A DNA stretch of 64,000 nt. Source: Casuarina equisetifolia (lineage: Eukaryota; Streptophyta; Magnoliopsida; Fagales; Casuarinaceae). Below the pieces are notes generated by a model that was not told the origin of the DNA, searched no databases, and was given only the letters and a program-made list of their open reading frames with translations. Shown piece after piece: positions 46,325 through 58,899 of the stretch; the first letter of the stretch is position 1; every line of letters begins with the position of its first letter. The translations under genes and the position numbers were made by a program. The stretch covers positions 16,732,521-16,796,520 of the forward strand of contig CM052362.1 in assembly GCA_028551475.1 (NCBI GenBank), written 5' to 3'.

Positions 46325-49300
46325 CTCTCAAAAGAACCTTTTCCTCACCTTCTCTCTTCACCCGACCTGGTACCTGTCACGTTTGTCGATCTCAGTTTGC
46401 ACGTCAGCGTAATTAGACGGTAGGCTCATAAGAACAATACATACACATGTTTATCCTTTTTCATTTGTTTGTGTAACAAATTTATACTAGAATACATATC
46501 TTGTTCTTAATAATTACACATTAGGAAATGCCTAAATCCCTCAAAAAACTGGTTCATGAAGCTAGGGAGGGAGAGGAGAAAACAACCATATTTAACTAGA
46601 TACATAACTCTACACACATTTATAAGGCCAACTTCAAGGATTTTGCTTTGGGGGGTCCAAGGTATGTAAACTTGGAAAATCTCATTACAACTTAAAGTAA
46701 ATGTCAAGATAATGAAACACTATATTTATGGAGGCTCTAATAATTGTAGGAAATACATAATCATTTCACAATTATTCATTACAAGAGTCTAGAATGGTTA
46801 GAGAGTAATGGTAATGATCTATGTTGTTAGAAAGGCAAATTCTCCAAACAATAATCTCAAAACACCAAAAGAAAATTACATAAAAATGTTTGATCAAATT
46901 CAATAATACAAATGTACTATTAGGCTTCCAATTTATAAGGAGACCCAAATATCTAAATTGGGAAAACAAATTAAAATCAACTTAATTACAAATCAATGAG
47001 AGTTAGTGTGATTGAAAGAGGTTTTTCAATTCTGGTAGGATTAGAGTGAGCATGATTTGAGAAATTGATTCCTATCTTTTTTTTGTTTTGGTTAATGTGA
47101 CAATATATTGTTTTGTTGGTTGACATAATGCGAAAAATGAGTTAATGTGGCATGTTTAGGAGGTGTGATGACACGAGAAACTAACATGGTGGAGAGATGC
47201 AATATTTCTTCTAACATATATAAATGATTTATCAATTATGGAAGATAATGAAGATGAAATTAAAAGTTAAAACAACATATGCATTTAATGTTTCATATTA
47301 AAGATTCAAAAGAATCCAAGTATTTCCTTAAAATTGAAGTTTTCCAAATGAACTTGTGATATATTTGAGCCAAAGAAAGTGTATACTTGAGCTTGTATAG
47401 TAAATGAGACTTTTTAGAGTAAAGCTTACCAGGCATCCCATAGAAACAAATGTGACGTTCGCGAGTATTGAATAGGATGAGAGAATTAAATGGGAACAAG
47501 AGGATCCACCACTAGAAAACATACTAGTTATCAATACTTCGTTGGAAAGTTAAATTTATTTAGATATCACCGGACCTAACATTTCTTCTCTGATGCACCT
47601 CCTAAGCCAATTTATACGTGCCCTACATAAGTTACATTGGGACACAATAGTTAGTATTGTGAAATATTTGAAGGGCTGTCTGGGGTCAAGTCTTTTTTTT
47701 TTTTTTTTGTCATCAAACGGTAGTTTTCACATGAGAGCCTGTTGTAATATCAGTTGTACAAAGCCTAAGATGACAAGGAGATCCGGTTTCTACATCATAT
47801 TAGGAGAATCATTGGTATCATGAAGCAACAATAAACGGATAGTTGTTTCTATATCATCGACAGAGATAAGAGTATCATGCTCTTCTTGTGAGATTTTCTG
47901 GCTTAAAGAACTATTGGGAGACTTGAAGATTGATGCACCATGACCAATGACATTATATTGTGACAACAAAACAACATAGAAGATAATGGATAACCATTAT
48001 TCCACCAGGGAACAAGATACATTGAGATATACTGTCATTTGACTCATGGGAAGATTAAGAGTAAGCTAATTACTACAACCCATGTTGGGACTATGGAACG
48101 ACCTGAGAATTTACTAACTAAGCCAGAGTGCTTAGCAACATGACCATTGGAGTCTATTTGGTGTGGTTTTCACGAGAAGCATAGCCTTATTCCACCTCCA
48201 CCAAGAGCATAACAGTGGGTAGTTGATAGGTGAAAGTAATAGACATGAGTCCCGCCCTCAGTCACTGTCAGTGAACCTAAAACCCTGAGATCTCCGATCA
48301 TCAGACCACATTGGGATTGTTTTACCGTTGAACCAACATCCTCGAATGGTGCGTTTATGTTTTGCGTCGTTACTTTAGCTGCTGCTCAATTGCCTTGACC
48401 TACGGGCAGCAGAAGTCTCTTAAAAATGTAAGCAGCGGCATTTTGGTATTAGCATGATAGTGAAAATCTTGACGAGCCTTTTGGATAAGTATTAGAGTCT
48501 CAGCTACTAAGACTGAACATAAAAGTCTCAAATATATGATACAGCGTTGATCCATACTCAAATATAGCATCCTTCTTTTTATCATTTAAATTTTGCTTAT
48601 CTTTTTACTCATTCTAAGTCACTTAGTGAATCTTTTTTCTCCATAAATGTCAAGATTGTGTTAGAGGCAACATCCTTCCCAACAATGAAACTCAATCAAA
48701 TTGATAGGGTATGCAGAAGAAGCCATGGAGTATTCATAATATATGCCCTCAAACACTTCCCTTGTATTGGAAAAATTCAAAGAGTGAGGGGGGTGTAGAA
48801 GAGTTCTTGTGGCAATTTATGTACAAAGAGCGTATAAACAACCAAATATTAAGAATGCGCAAGAACACAAACTCATACAATGTTAAATTCGCTTTGTCAG
48901 ACTCCAAATTTATGCAATATGTCAAGCTGTTTCAGTTTGCCCTTTTCAATAGCAAGTGGCTTGATTCTGGGTAGACAAGTCCCCCGACTTCGATCACCAA
49001 GAGAATGAGAAGAGTGTAACTCGGGCTTGCTTGATTCTCCTTTTCTAGATAGAAGGCGGGACCTGGAAAATTCACCCCACAACGACTTGTTAATGAAGCT
49101 GGAGGGGATAAAAAAGAAAAGAAAAAATATGCAAGCTAACGTCCCTCCCAGCCTACTCATAACTTTTGTGCATAGTGATACAATCTAAACCAAGTTTTGC
49201 AATACAACATCATCTTTCAAGCTACATAATCCATCCAAAGTTCCCAACATTTTGTTCGATCCGTAAGTCCAAAAAGTGAATACTTTGACCTCGGCCAGCT

Positions 49301-49603
49301 GAGGAAGGTCAACGTAGAAACTAAGAAAATGAATATATACGTCTAGCATAGAATATAGTATTTTATGTTTAACATAAAATCTGAAGCTTCAGTCAAGACC
49401 AATTTTCGTAGGTGGTAATTTCATCATAACATTAATATTCCAAGAGTTGAGAAGAGTAGAATGTGATAAAATCTTTAAACACCTCCCAAGCCTCACGTTT
49501 CACCCAGCCCTTCTTGTTCCCACTTTTACCAGGAGCCCTTTCTCTTGATTTTGTATCAAATATATTGCACGACGTATTTTTGTAACATTTCGAAACCAGA
49601 TAG
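46325..49603. other. Spacer upstream of FAHD1 and downstream of GEX2
   Basis: AT-rich. Contains a Copia remnant at 47250-48180. Adjoining DNA (48240-48345) on the minus strand has a weak tRNA-like A-box (ttggttcaacggtaaaac), perhaps a SINE trace. The part right of 49200 is probably GEX2 3' sequence. No gene recognised. Confidence 0.55.
47250..48180 (+). mobile_element. Ty1/Copia pol remnant (fossil)
   Basis: On the plus strand, diverged pieces follow the order of the Copia reverse transcriptase end and RNase H. These are a KYFLKIEV block (~47320), an LLSQFIRALHKLHWDTIVSIVKYLKG block (~47595-47675, here shown only in part as IVKYLKG) and an LYCDN block (~47955). It is more decayed than the Copia piece at 7.2-8.8 kb, has many breaks, and has no recognisable LTR. 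Confidence 0.65.
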
Positions 49604-52600
49604 TTACCGCTGACGGAAGTTGGAAAGTTGCCTTCCAGGCAAGAAGGAGCTTGAACAGCATCCAGTAAAATAAGTTGTACTCCCAGATGAATTTGGAGTA
49701 AGCTGCACACATGGAAAAGCAAAAGATGACACATCAAAAAGCGACTTTCTGCAGAAGTCATAGGGAAATCAATCACAACGTTCTTCCGGGTGTTACAGCT
49801 TTGGTGTGAAAGAAAATATGTTCATAATCATGGTAACAGAACCAGAAAAGCAAGGTGTACTTACAGTTGGTTCATGGAAACTCTGCGCACCAGATATCTC
49901 AGAAGTCTGCATATGGCGGTTTCTTCTTTCATTTACAAGAAGGATTGCACATTTGCATGTGAAAAATAGAAGCATTATTCCGAGAGAGAACACCATGAGA
50001 AACTCGATCACGATGGCTGATCCTAGGGCTGTTCCCCAGAGAGACAAATATTAGTTTTATATAAATTATTAAGGTGACTGTCAATGCTGAAAGAGCATGC
50101 ACTTGTCATATACTATTTGGTTGGGTGGTCATAAATTGCAGGAATGACTAAATCTTTCTATATCCAAATACAAATACTTGTTATCAAGATATGTTGGAAG
50201 ATATCAGAAGCTCGTCCTATATCAACTAAATTGGAAATAGGACCTCCAGTAACTCCAAGGTAAAGAGGTTCGTCTTATTTAGTCAATACCTCTTACCAGC
50301 AACCAAATAATTGCTAGATCTTCCCCAAATTAATGGCAGAAACTTGTAAAGTAGAATCAAAAGCATTTTTTTTTAACTGTAAAAGAAATAAACTTGAAAA
50401 ATCCACCATGATTTAGAGAAGATAGATGCTGAGAATCAAAACAATAGAGCTAATCTGTCATATTCTTCTATCCAAGTATAATACTAAATGTTATCTTAGA
50501 GAATAGAATGAGAACTAAAGATAAGTCAACTGGCACTTACTATGCGCTTCCAAGGAATTCATTGGCCTCCTCCTTATTAGATTGACTGCAGATTCAGCGT
50601 ATAAAGGCAATGTCACATTTTCAGCACAATCTGGATAACACCCGTAGTTTCCCATATCATTTAATGTCACTGTTAAAACAGCACCATGTTCTCCACCCTG
50701 TCCAAAAAAGCACTCGAGCGGATATGTTATTGCCGGTTAAAGAATACCATGCAATTCCTACGTGCAGCACAGACTTCTTCCCCCATTATTTCACCCCTGT
50801 AGTGCTTTGAAACTTCTGTGTAAGGCTATATGCAAGAATTAAAATGTTACAGCACAACCTCATATTTTCAGTTTATGATGCTAATCAAGCTACATACCTT
50901 ATTAGTGGGCTTCGTGACAGTAGACAAGCTTGTGTCAATAAGTGGCTAGATGGTATAAATACTTTCTGTAACATAGGCTTTTAGCTTATTAGCCAATTTA
51001 AATTCTTTATTTCTCATAAGCTTATATTTTTTAAATAACTGATAATCAAACATGATGTAAGAATAAAAATCTTGAGATCCTCACTTGTTGAGGGAGAGCT
51101 TGAAGCTATACATGAGGGAATTTTAAAATATCAATGATTATGTTCACTATTTCTTATCAATTTAAACTTCAAGTATAATGCTAATCAATTTATACAAGTA
51201 GTAATCAGCTGTCTTGTTGAATAGCAAAAGCATTCATCTCTTTTTTAGCTGCCAAACCTTCAAATATAAGAATATGGAGTCCTTTTTAAGTAACAAAAAA
51301 ATTATATATTACTTAATGGTGATAATTTTTGTCCTAACCTTAATTTTTTCTATTGCTAATCTATCTGTAGGATAAAAAGTTCCCTCTTTCTATGTTTACG
51401 GTTCAAAATTATCTCATGTCCCTTTGATTTTGACTCTTTTATAGATAGGGATTGGATAGTTGTTATTTGTAAAGTAACTTTCAACTTTTGATTAGTAAAA
51501 TTACATCATGTACTAAAAAGAAAAATCCACAAAAATAAAAAGGAAAAAAGAAAAGTTGTAGAGGAGAGTGATGGGGCTCAAGGGATGAACATAAAATGGG
51601 GTTAGCAACAAAAGATGGGAGATATTTTAAAATACTTTTGTATCAAGAGGAATACTTATGTATTTTAAGATACTTATGTATCCATTGTATTCAGCATAAT
51701 GACCATAGGAATTTGCAAAAGGTATGTTCTACAGTCTTAGATACAAAGATAGAACCTGTACGAAGAGAGAACCTCTTTCATCATCTACCAACTTTTACCA
51801 CTAGACAGAAGCTTACTGACCTGATAAAATAGCTGTTGCATAATACTATTGCAATCATTGACTGTGCCCCGGAATCTAATTCCATTAGCTTTCACCGTAA
51901 AATGTTTCGAAATAGTAACATATGTCTGTAGAGGCTGCCATGCATAACTATTCCTTGGCTTCAATTCTGTACTATTAACGAGCTCGGCTGGTAAACTAGT
52001 AACCAAAATCCCATCATTAACTTCCAAAGAGAACTGGACTATGAAGTTTATGTCACCACCTGAAACATGAAAGCCAACAGCAGAATGTACAGAAATCAGA
52101 AGTCTGCTAGCCTTCTTATTAGAATAGCTCGTTTCCCACAATGCCAAATCTTCTAACTACTCCAGCAGAAAAACATACGACCTTGATGATGCCATCTCAT
52201 ACATGCAATCCGAACAAATCCTAGAATTTTTTGTTTACATTTAAACTCATCTGAAATTAAAATTTTTAAGCTTGATTTTCTACCTTTCAGCTTATTTTTC
52301 ACTCAAATCCACGTTTGCCTAGTTGAGAATGCCATGCCAATCAAGTTAGAAATTATTCAACTCCTACCTTACACTAACAACTCAGAGACATACCAGGAAA
52401 TGTAAGAATATCTGGGTCCCCAATGTAGAAATCAAACTTGTCCCTCTTTCTGTCATAGACCAATGCCTCGTCTTCATTACCCTTCAGAATGATGATTTCA
52501 GGGACATGAATAAATGGAGGATCGTTAATGGGTTTCACAAAAACTGGAACGTCCAAATCGTTTTTTCCGTTCTTGTTACTGGTAGAGACTCGAATCGTAT

Positions 52601-55600
52601 CATTTCCACTGAAGTTCTCATCCCTGATTTCAGATAGATCAGACAATGGAACACAAGTTACTGACAAGATTGTCGAGCGCATCAGGAACAAATATATTTG
52701 AACAGTGTTCTATTTCATGAAATTTTTTACGAAAGACTCACTAGATCAACTGCTATTGTAGCCCCAAAGACAGATTAAATGTCAAAACCATTCCTTATTC
52801 TTTTCTGTCAAAACGTCATGTTAAAACTAGAAAGAGAAGTTTATAGCTGTGAGAAAAGGGTAAATGTAGGACTACCATCTGGGCTAATGAGAAAAGTGTA
52901 TTAAAGTTCTACAAGGGAAAAAAATCACCATAAAAATTGCACCATGACTACTAGGCAAATCTTCAGAAAGATGAAATCAAAATTTCAACTAGATAGAAAC
53001 TAAATTGAAGTTTCAAAATAATACCCAAGGTACTGAATCGACTGAAGCGCAAAATTGATTACTTCTGTACATCCTTCTAAGGTCAGGTCTCCTGCCCCTT
53101 GAGTCCCTCTGGATACAAGTAATCCACTCCACATTGGCTGCCAAAACTGCATTAGCAATGGAGACAAAAAGACAGTCCCAAACTGTGCACTGAGAGTAAT
53201 GTTGATCTTCTCAGTATCATCCGAATATTTGATCTCAAACCCAGAGAAGCCCCTAAAAAGCGAAAGAGAAAAAAAAAATGCCAGAAAACTAATACAAGAA
53301 ATTTATAATGCTGACTCATCAATGAAAGTTTAAATGATAAAAGTTCCTTACCCGAATCTGGGATTTAAGACATCTTCAGTTGCTTGCAACTGACTTGGGG
53401 AGGAAATGAACTGGGGTGGTATACTGAGAACGGAAATGTTTACATTGGCAGTAGCAAGATTTCCATTTATGTCGGACATTGTGTATGAAAATGAATCGTT
53501 CCCATAATAATCTTTGTAAGGAGTATATCTAAGAAGCCTTCCATACTTTAAAAGTGAACCATGACCTGGCTGGCAAAATATAAGATATACAAGTGGGTCA
53601 GCTTCGCAAGAAAATTCGTCCATAGGATTCATAGACTTGGTCAGTGGAAGTGATGTTGAAAGTATTAATGCACATGATGCATTTCAGCTATCAATATAGG
53701 AATACTTCGTAGCACAGATGTATGCATTAAGCGCTTGCAAAATGGTCAGTTTTGCAATCAGTCAGAGGATTCAGCTCATCAAAGATGTAATGTTACTGAA
53801 ATACTGATTATGCCAACGTAAGGTGATCAAAGAGATTATTGGATCTTGTTATTTGTTTCCCTAATAGGCTGGTCACCATGACGATAGTCATGAATATCCT
53901 TCAGAGAATTGAGAGGCATGAGGAAGAAGAGAAAGTTGTAAATACTGCTTCCAACTCTTACTTTTGTGTATTCAACCATAGTTGCGTTGTCACCCGCAAA
54001 GAAGTCATTTGCTAAGGCATCAAAAGCAATGGACTCATCCTCCCAAACAGATACTGTATCATCATAGGCTCTGGGAAAATATTCACCTAAAAGAAAACAG
54101 AACATCAATTTGTCCATTTCAAAATATAAAATTAAAAATAAATAAAAAGAACTTCCATGAAAAAACTTGAACATTTGAGTATAATGAAAAAGAAGGATAA
54201 AAATTTGTGTACTCCGGAAGCTTTCATAAACCATAACACGCACACACATGGTTGATCACAACAAGGGGTAAGATATTAAACTGTTCCATTTGGACAGCTT
54301 CTAGAATGAGCTATGGCTTACTACTGTACACGTTGACCTCAAAGGGACAGGGTGAGAGTTGTTTGCCATCAAAAGAAGCACACATCTGGTAAGTGCCAAC
54401 ATCCTTCGCCAGATAATGAACAGAGTATGACCCATCACTCTTATCCTCAAATGTCCAACTTGAAAAACCAGTATTGTTGATTGAGGTAATCCCTAAATTC
54501 AGCCTTGATTCTTGCAAAAAAACAGGGTTTTCAAATGAATCCTTGAGCTGCACTACTACTTCATTTTTAATCAGCTTTGGCACTTTGGAAGCAAATCTCT
54601 GAACTCCTGAAAGTGATATATTAACTTTACCTGCAGAGGAAAAACCCACCCACGATATGAAGTAAAAACCTCAAATATTAAAGGAGTACATGCCATGGTA
54701 GAAGAAATGCCAATTCATAAATGTAACAACCATTAAAGTTGTACTGAATTTTAATCCATACAAGCGTGTACAATTTATCTCTACTGATTAAAAAAAGTGG
54801 TCACTTAACATGCTTATCAAAAAAACTGAAAGCAATTCAAATGATTTAATGTACTTTACACATAAGACATTATTAGAAATTAGACAGAGAAAAGAGAGCT
54901 CAAAGCACAAAAAATTATATTTAAATGAATAGTAGTACCTGCTATTACTTCTTTTGTGAACGACTGGCCGCCATTCAGTTGAATATTTCCACAAAATACA
55001 CGAATTTCGTAAATCCCAGTCTTGTAAGGTGTATAAACCACGTTAAAGGAATCAGCCTGAAGTTTTAGGTTCCCCGCAGACTAAATCCAGAACCAATCAA
55101 AATCAATGTCTCAAGTATAGCAGATTGATGGAAACATAAGATGGCAAATCTTACAATGTTACTCAATTCAGCGGATGGCGAAGGAGCAATTTCCATCTGG
55201 CTAGCAGCACCATATTTCAATCTTCCAGTGGATTCATTGCCTAACTCAAAGATGTTCACCTCTTTGTAAAATTAGTAGTCAAAAGAAAAGAAAAAAATGA
55301 AAATTTGCTAAATGTCATATACCATTGAAAATATGCAGAGGAGATATGCTTGGCAACGCACTATAGGAATCTAATTCCCTTACAATTTGCACTTGAAGCC
55401 TTTCTACTTCAACTGGAGAGGGGTATTGATAGGGATCATTCAAATAAACTGAGAACTCTGCCATTTCCCCAGAAACCGAACTATTTAAACCAGATCCGTT
55501 GACAACACTTTCCAACTCATCACAATAACCTTCACAGTCATACGAAAACGCAACGAATATCTCTCAGAAAAAGTCATGAATTGAAAAGGAAGAAAAAAAC

Positions 55601-57895
55601 ATGTTTGCCATCAAAGAACTGATGCTTTACCGACATGTGCTTACATAAGTCCACTATGACACAAAGAGAGTTCACAAATGGTAGCGCTACTTGTGCAACT
55701 ATAACCAGAAACTAGTGAACTAGATGTTAAATGAAGCTTTAGAAGCCACTCCCAACTATTACAGAAAAGAAAGTGAAATAAAAATTAAAAAAAAAAAAAA
55801 GGAAGCAAGCAAAGCGTGCAGAGAGCTAAAACTATTCACAAGAAAGTGACAATGGCTCGATTTTTAAGAAACTAGATCATACCCACCTACAAAGACAGTA
55901 TAGGCGTATGGCATATTGGAAATGCTTTCGTTATGCTTGCTGTCATATATCGTTAGCAAGAAGTTCCCTGGTTCCAAATTGCTAAAAGAAAACAACTGAA
56001 TTCCTGCCGTCACTTCTTCAAAGTATAAGTCTGCAACGGGGACAGACAAATTTGTCTCTTTTTCAACAACTTCAGCATCAAACTCATACAATCCAGGAAC
56101 AAGGTTCCCATACTCATCCTTTTGCTGTATAAAGATTTCCATCTTTGAGAAAAGTTGCCATCCATTGGGTTCAAAGTTCCATTTAGCCATGCAATTGGAA
56201 ATCCCTAGAGGTCCTGGAAAAGGCCAGGGCAATATTCATGAGTAGAATGAAAAGAATATCATAAAAATGTAACAAACTTTAATAAAAAGTTCAACTTTCT
56301 TCAAATATTAATGAGGATCAATGAGATTTGCCTTGTTGTTCTTAGAGATATTCTACACCGGGTACATGCTCACATATAGAATTAGTTACAACCAAAAACA
56401 TTTTCTTCCAGTCGCAGGACATCCCTTTCTTGCTGAAGAAGTATGGTATAATAGGATAATCTCAAAGGTTATGGAAATTGAGAATTCTGTCTAACAGAGA
56501 AGAAGTATGCCTATCCAGAACGATCGCATCAATCAAATTATGCTACAACCTAGCATGAAATGCAGGACAAAGTAGCCACGATTTCGTCAGCATAATAAAC
56601 TTGAGACGCAAGGAACGACTAGAATCACCAATAATAAAGCAGGAATCACCCAAATCATCTATATGCAATCGATGCCACTTAAAAAAACTCGTGAGCTTGT
56701 AACTATGACGAAAGGATATCACCTGGTGTCACCTTAAATGGTAGTGGAGAGCCATTCAAAGTTTCATTGTCCCCTTCTACATGCAATGAGAGATCTCCAG
56801 CTTGCACCGCAGTAAACTCAATGATGATATAACCCAATGCATTCCAACCGATGAACGTGAGGTTTGGGGCAGCTGCAATGGAACCATTTGCATAAAATGC
56901 TGACACAGTAAAATTGAGTAAAATGGGCTCTTCGGCAGTTGAAGATATATTATTCCCAAATGCATCTTTAGGAAGTATAAGAACCGTGGCTTTTGTCCCC
57001 GCTTCAAACTCATTAACGAGATTCATCCAAGAAGCAAAACAGACAGACGGATATATTGGGCCTTCAATCAGGCAACACAATTTGGTTAACACACATCTTT
57101 ATAAGCATGCAAATACTAATTAAAACCAAAATCTAAAGTTCCACTTTACATGGCAAGACTGTTAAACATTCATAGACAGCTGCTGACACAATGCAAGTTC
57201 AAATTTCATAATAATAATTCAAAAGGCTCGTAGTGGATCCTTATTTTCCTCACACCAATCCGCTTCTGGCCAAACCATTTATGCTAGTTGACTTAAAAAC
57301 TAGGCGAACTTTCTGTGAGAGTAGTGTTTGACACAAGTTGAATTCAACTCTTCTCATTGTGGGTTAATATCATTTTAGGAAAAGAATTAACTAATACCTG
57401 GTTCAACCTGGAAATGAATTGACGAGTCAAAGACTTGGAAATTGTTTTCCTCGATGATCACATTGAATAATCCGGCTGTGATCACAGTTAAGTTAATTCT
57501 CCAATCCCTAGGATCACCTTCAAAATCCAAAAGAACCCCGGACACATAAGAGCTATTTCCCTTCCTTCCGTTGACTGTAAGAGTGGGCGAAAAAGCATTT
57601 TTATCAAGCTTGTCAGCGTGTTCCAGTACTTTAATCCTTATTATTGCAATATCGCCGGCTTTGAATGTATCTTTGTCATCCAACCAACTGAAAGCAAATT
57701 TAGGCAGTGGTGCTTTATCTGCCACAAAGGAAAGCCAAAACACTTTAGACTGCGAAATAAGCCATCGAACGAAGACAAAAAGTTAAACAAAATTTTGACC
57801 AGTGTACCTGAAGTGGAAGGCTCAGAAGGTGTAGCTGTGAAGAAAGTGATAGCCAGGACCGAAATGACAACCAGGAAGTGAATTTGGTTTACCAT
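49604..57895 (-). CDS. GEX2: GAMETE EXPRESSED 2 (GEX2), sperm-surface adhesion protein
   Basis: Sixteen exons in gene order: 57895-57808, 57718-57398, 57061-56723, 56213-55887, 55529-55323, 55261-55155, 55080-54939, 54630-54322, 54086-53962, 53569-53352, 53252-53025, 52623-52394, 52059-51821, 50697-50541, 50028-49865, 49702-49604. All phases fit and give ~1,099 residues. A signal peptide (1-~22) is followed by Ig/filamin-like domains, roughly one per exon for exons 2-4. Residues ~511-613 form a clear filamin repeat (DGSYSVHYLAKDVGTY, CPFEVNVY). Two cadherin/VCBS-like modules follow: ~620-702 (DYYGNDSFSYTMSDINGN) and ~805-880. A single helix at ~1015-1037 leads to a short tail. In Arabidopsis GEX2 sits on the sperm membrane and supports gamete attachment. 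The last exon is the least certain. Confidence 0.9.
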
Positions 57896-58899
57896 GGTTG
57901 AGAGACAACTGAGTGTGAAAGGTGGCCATCTCCTCTGACTGGCAGTTTATGAAGCGGCATGAGTAGTAGGCTTAGCCGTTGGATATCCTAAAGCGGTTGG
58001 TGGCGGTTGAACGTTGCAAAATAACTACCATTTAATTACTTACTGTTTCAACCATTTAAGCTGATAGAAAATAAGATATTAGATTATCTACGTGGTATTT
58101 TAACACAAAGTTGAATTTATGTAGATTTAACAAACTACTTCGTGGCTGTTTTATCTTTCAAACGCAAACACAGAAAATCTCCATTGAGAATATTGACATA
58201 TTATTATTTTAAAGTGACTTGTATACCAAAATTAAACAAATGAAGCAGCAACAGATTTTTATTGATTGCATAATAATTTTAAAATAATATTATTACTCTC
58301 CCGTACACAGGTCTAATGTGTAAAATTCTCAAAACTATTCAATTGAAATTAGTTTGCTAATTGTAAAATACCCTGTCTAGGAATTCTAAATTCAATATTT
58401 GATCCAATATTTTATTACTTCCCTCACATGTGTATTTAAACCTCCTATTAATAGTTTGCTACCTGATGGAAACAATTTTTTTTTGTTTTTTGTTTTTTTA
58501 CATGCATATATTCAAACTTACACATTCGGATGTTAGACCTAAAACTAGGAGGTTTTAAGTAGTATTTATTCTCAACAAAGCCAAGCATTTGTTGACCACA
58601 CGACCATTACTTTGAAAAATCTTAAATCATTAGTTATCTAAAAAAATTTTAAAGTTCATAGACAATAAGTTAACATTTGGACAGGGTTGAGTGTGTGTTG
58701 TGCATTGAATAAATTGCTTGGATGGTTTTCTTCCTTTTTGACACAAATGGGGAACCGCAGTTGAATATGTAGAGCACTTTTGATCTTTAAGCAGCAATTA
58801 TGCCAAAATGAAAAAACAACAGATTTGTCTGGATTTCTGTACATTTATTTCCAACATTGGTCAAATCTCATTGCCACTATAAAAGTTTCTTTTGATATA
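57896..58899. other. GEX2 promoter and E2 gene 3' end
   Basis: About 1 kb between two minus-strand genes. The part next to 57896 must hold GEX2 regulatory sequence, expected to be active in sperm; no motif was singled out. The region is AT-rich with T-runs near 58478-58500. The E2 gene's untranslated 3' end lies near 58650-58899. Confidence 0.55.
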
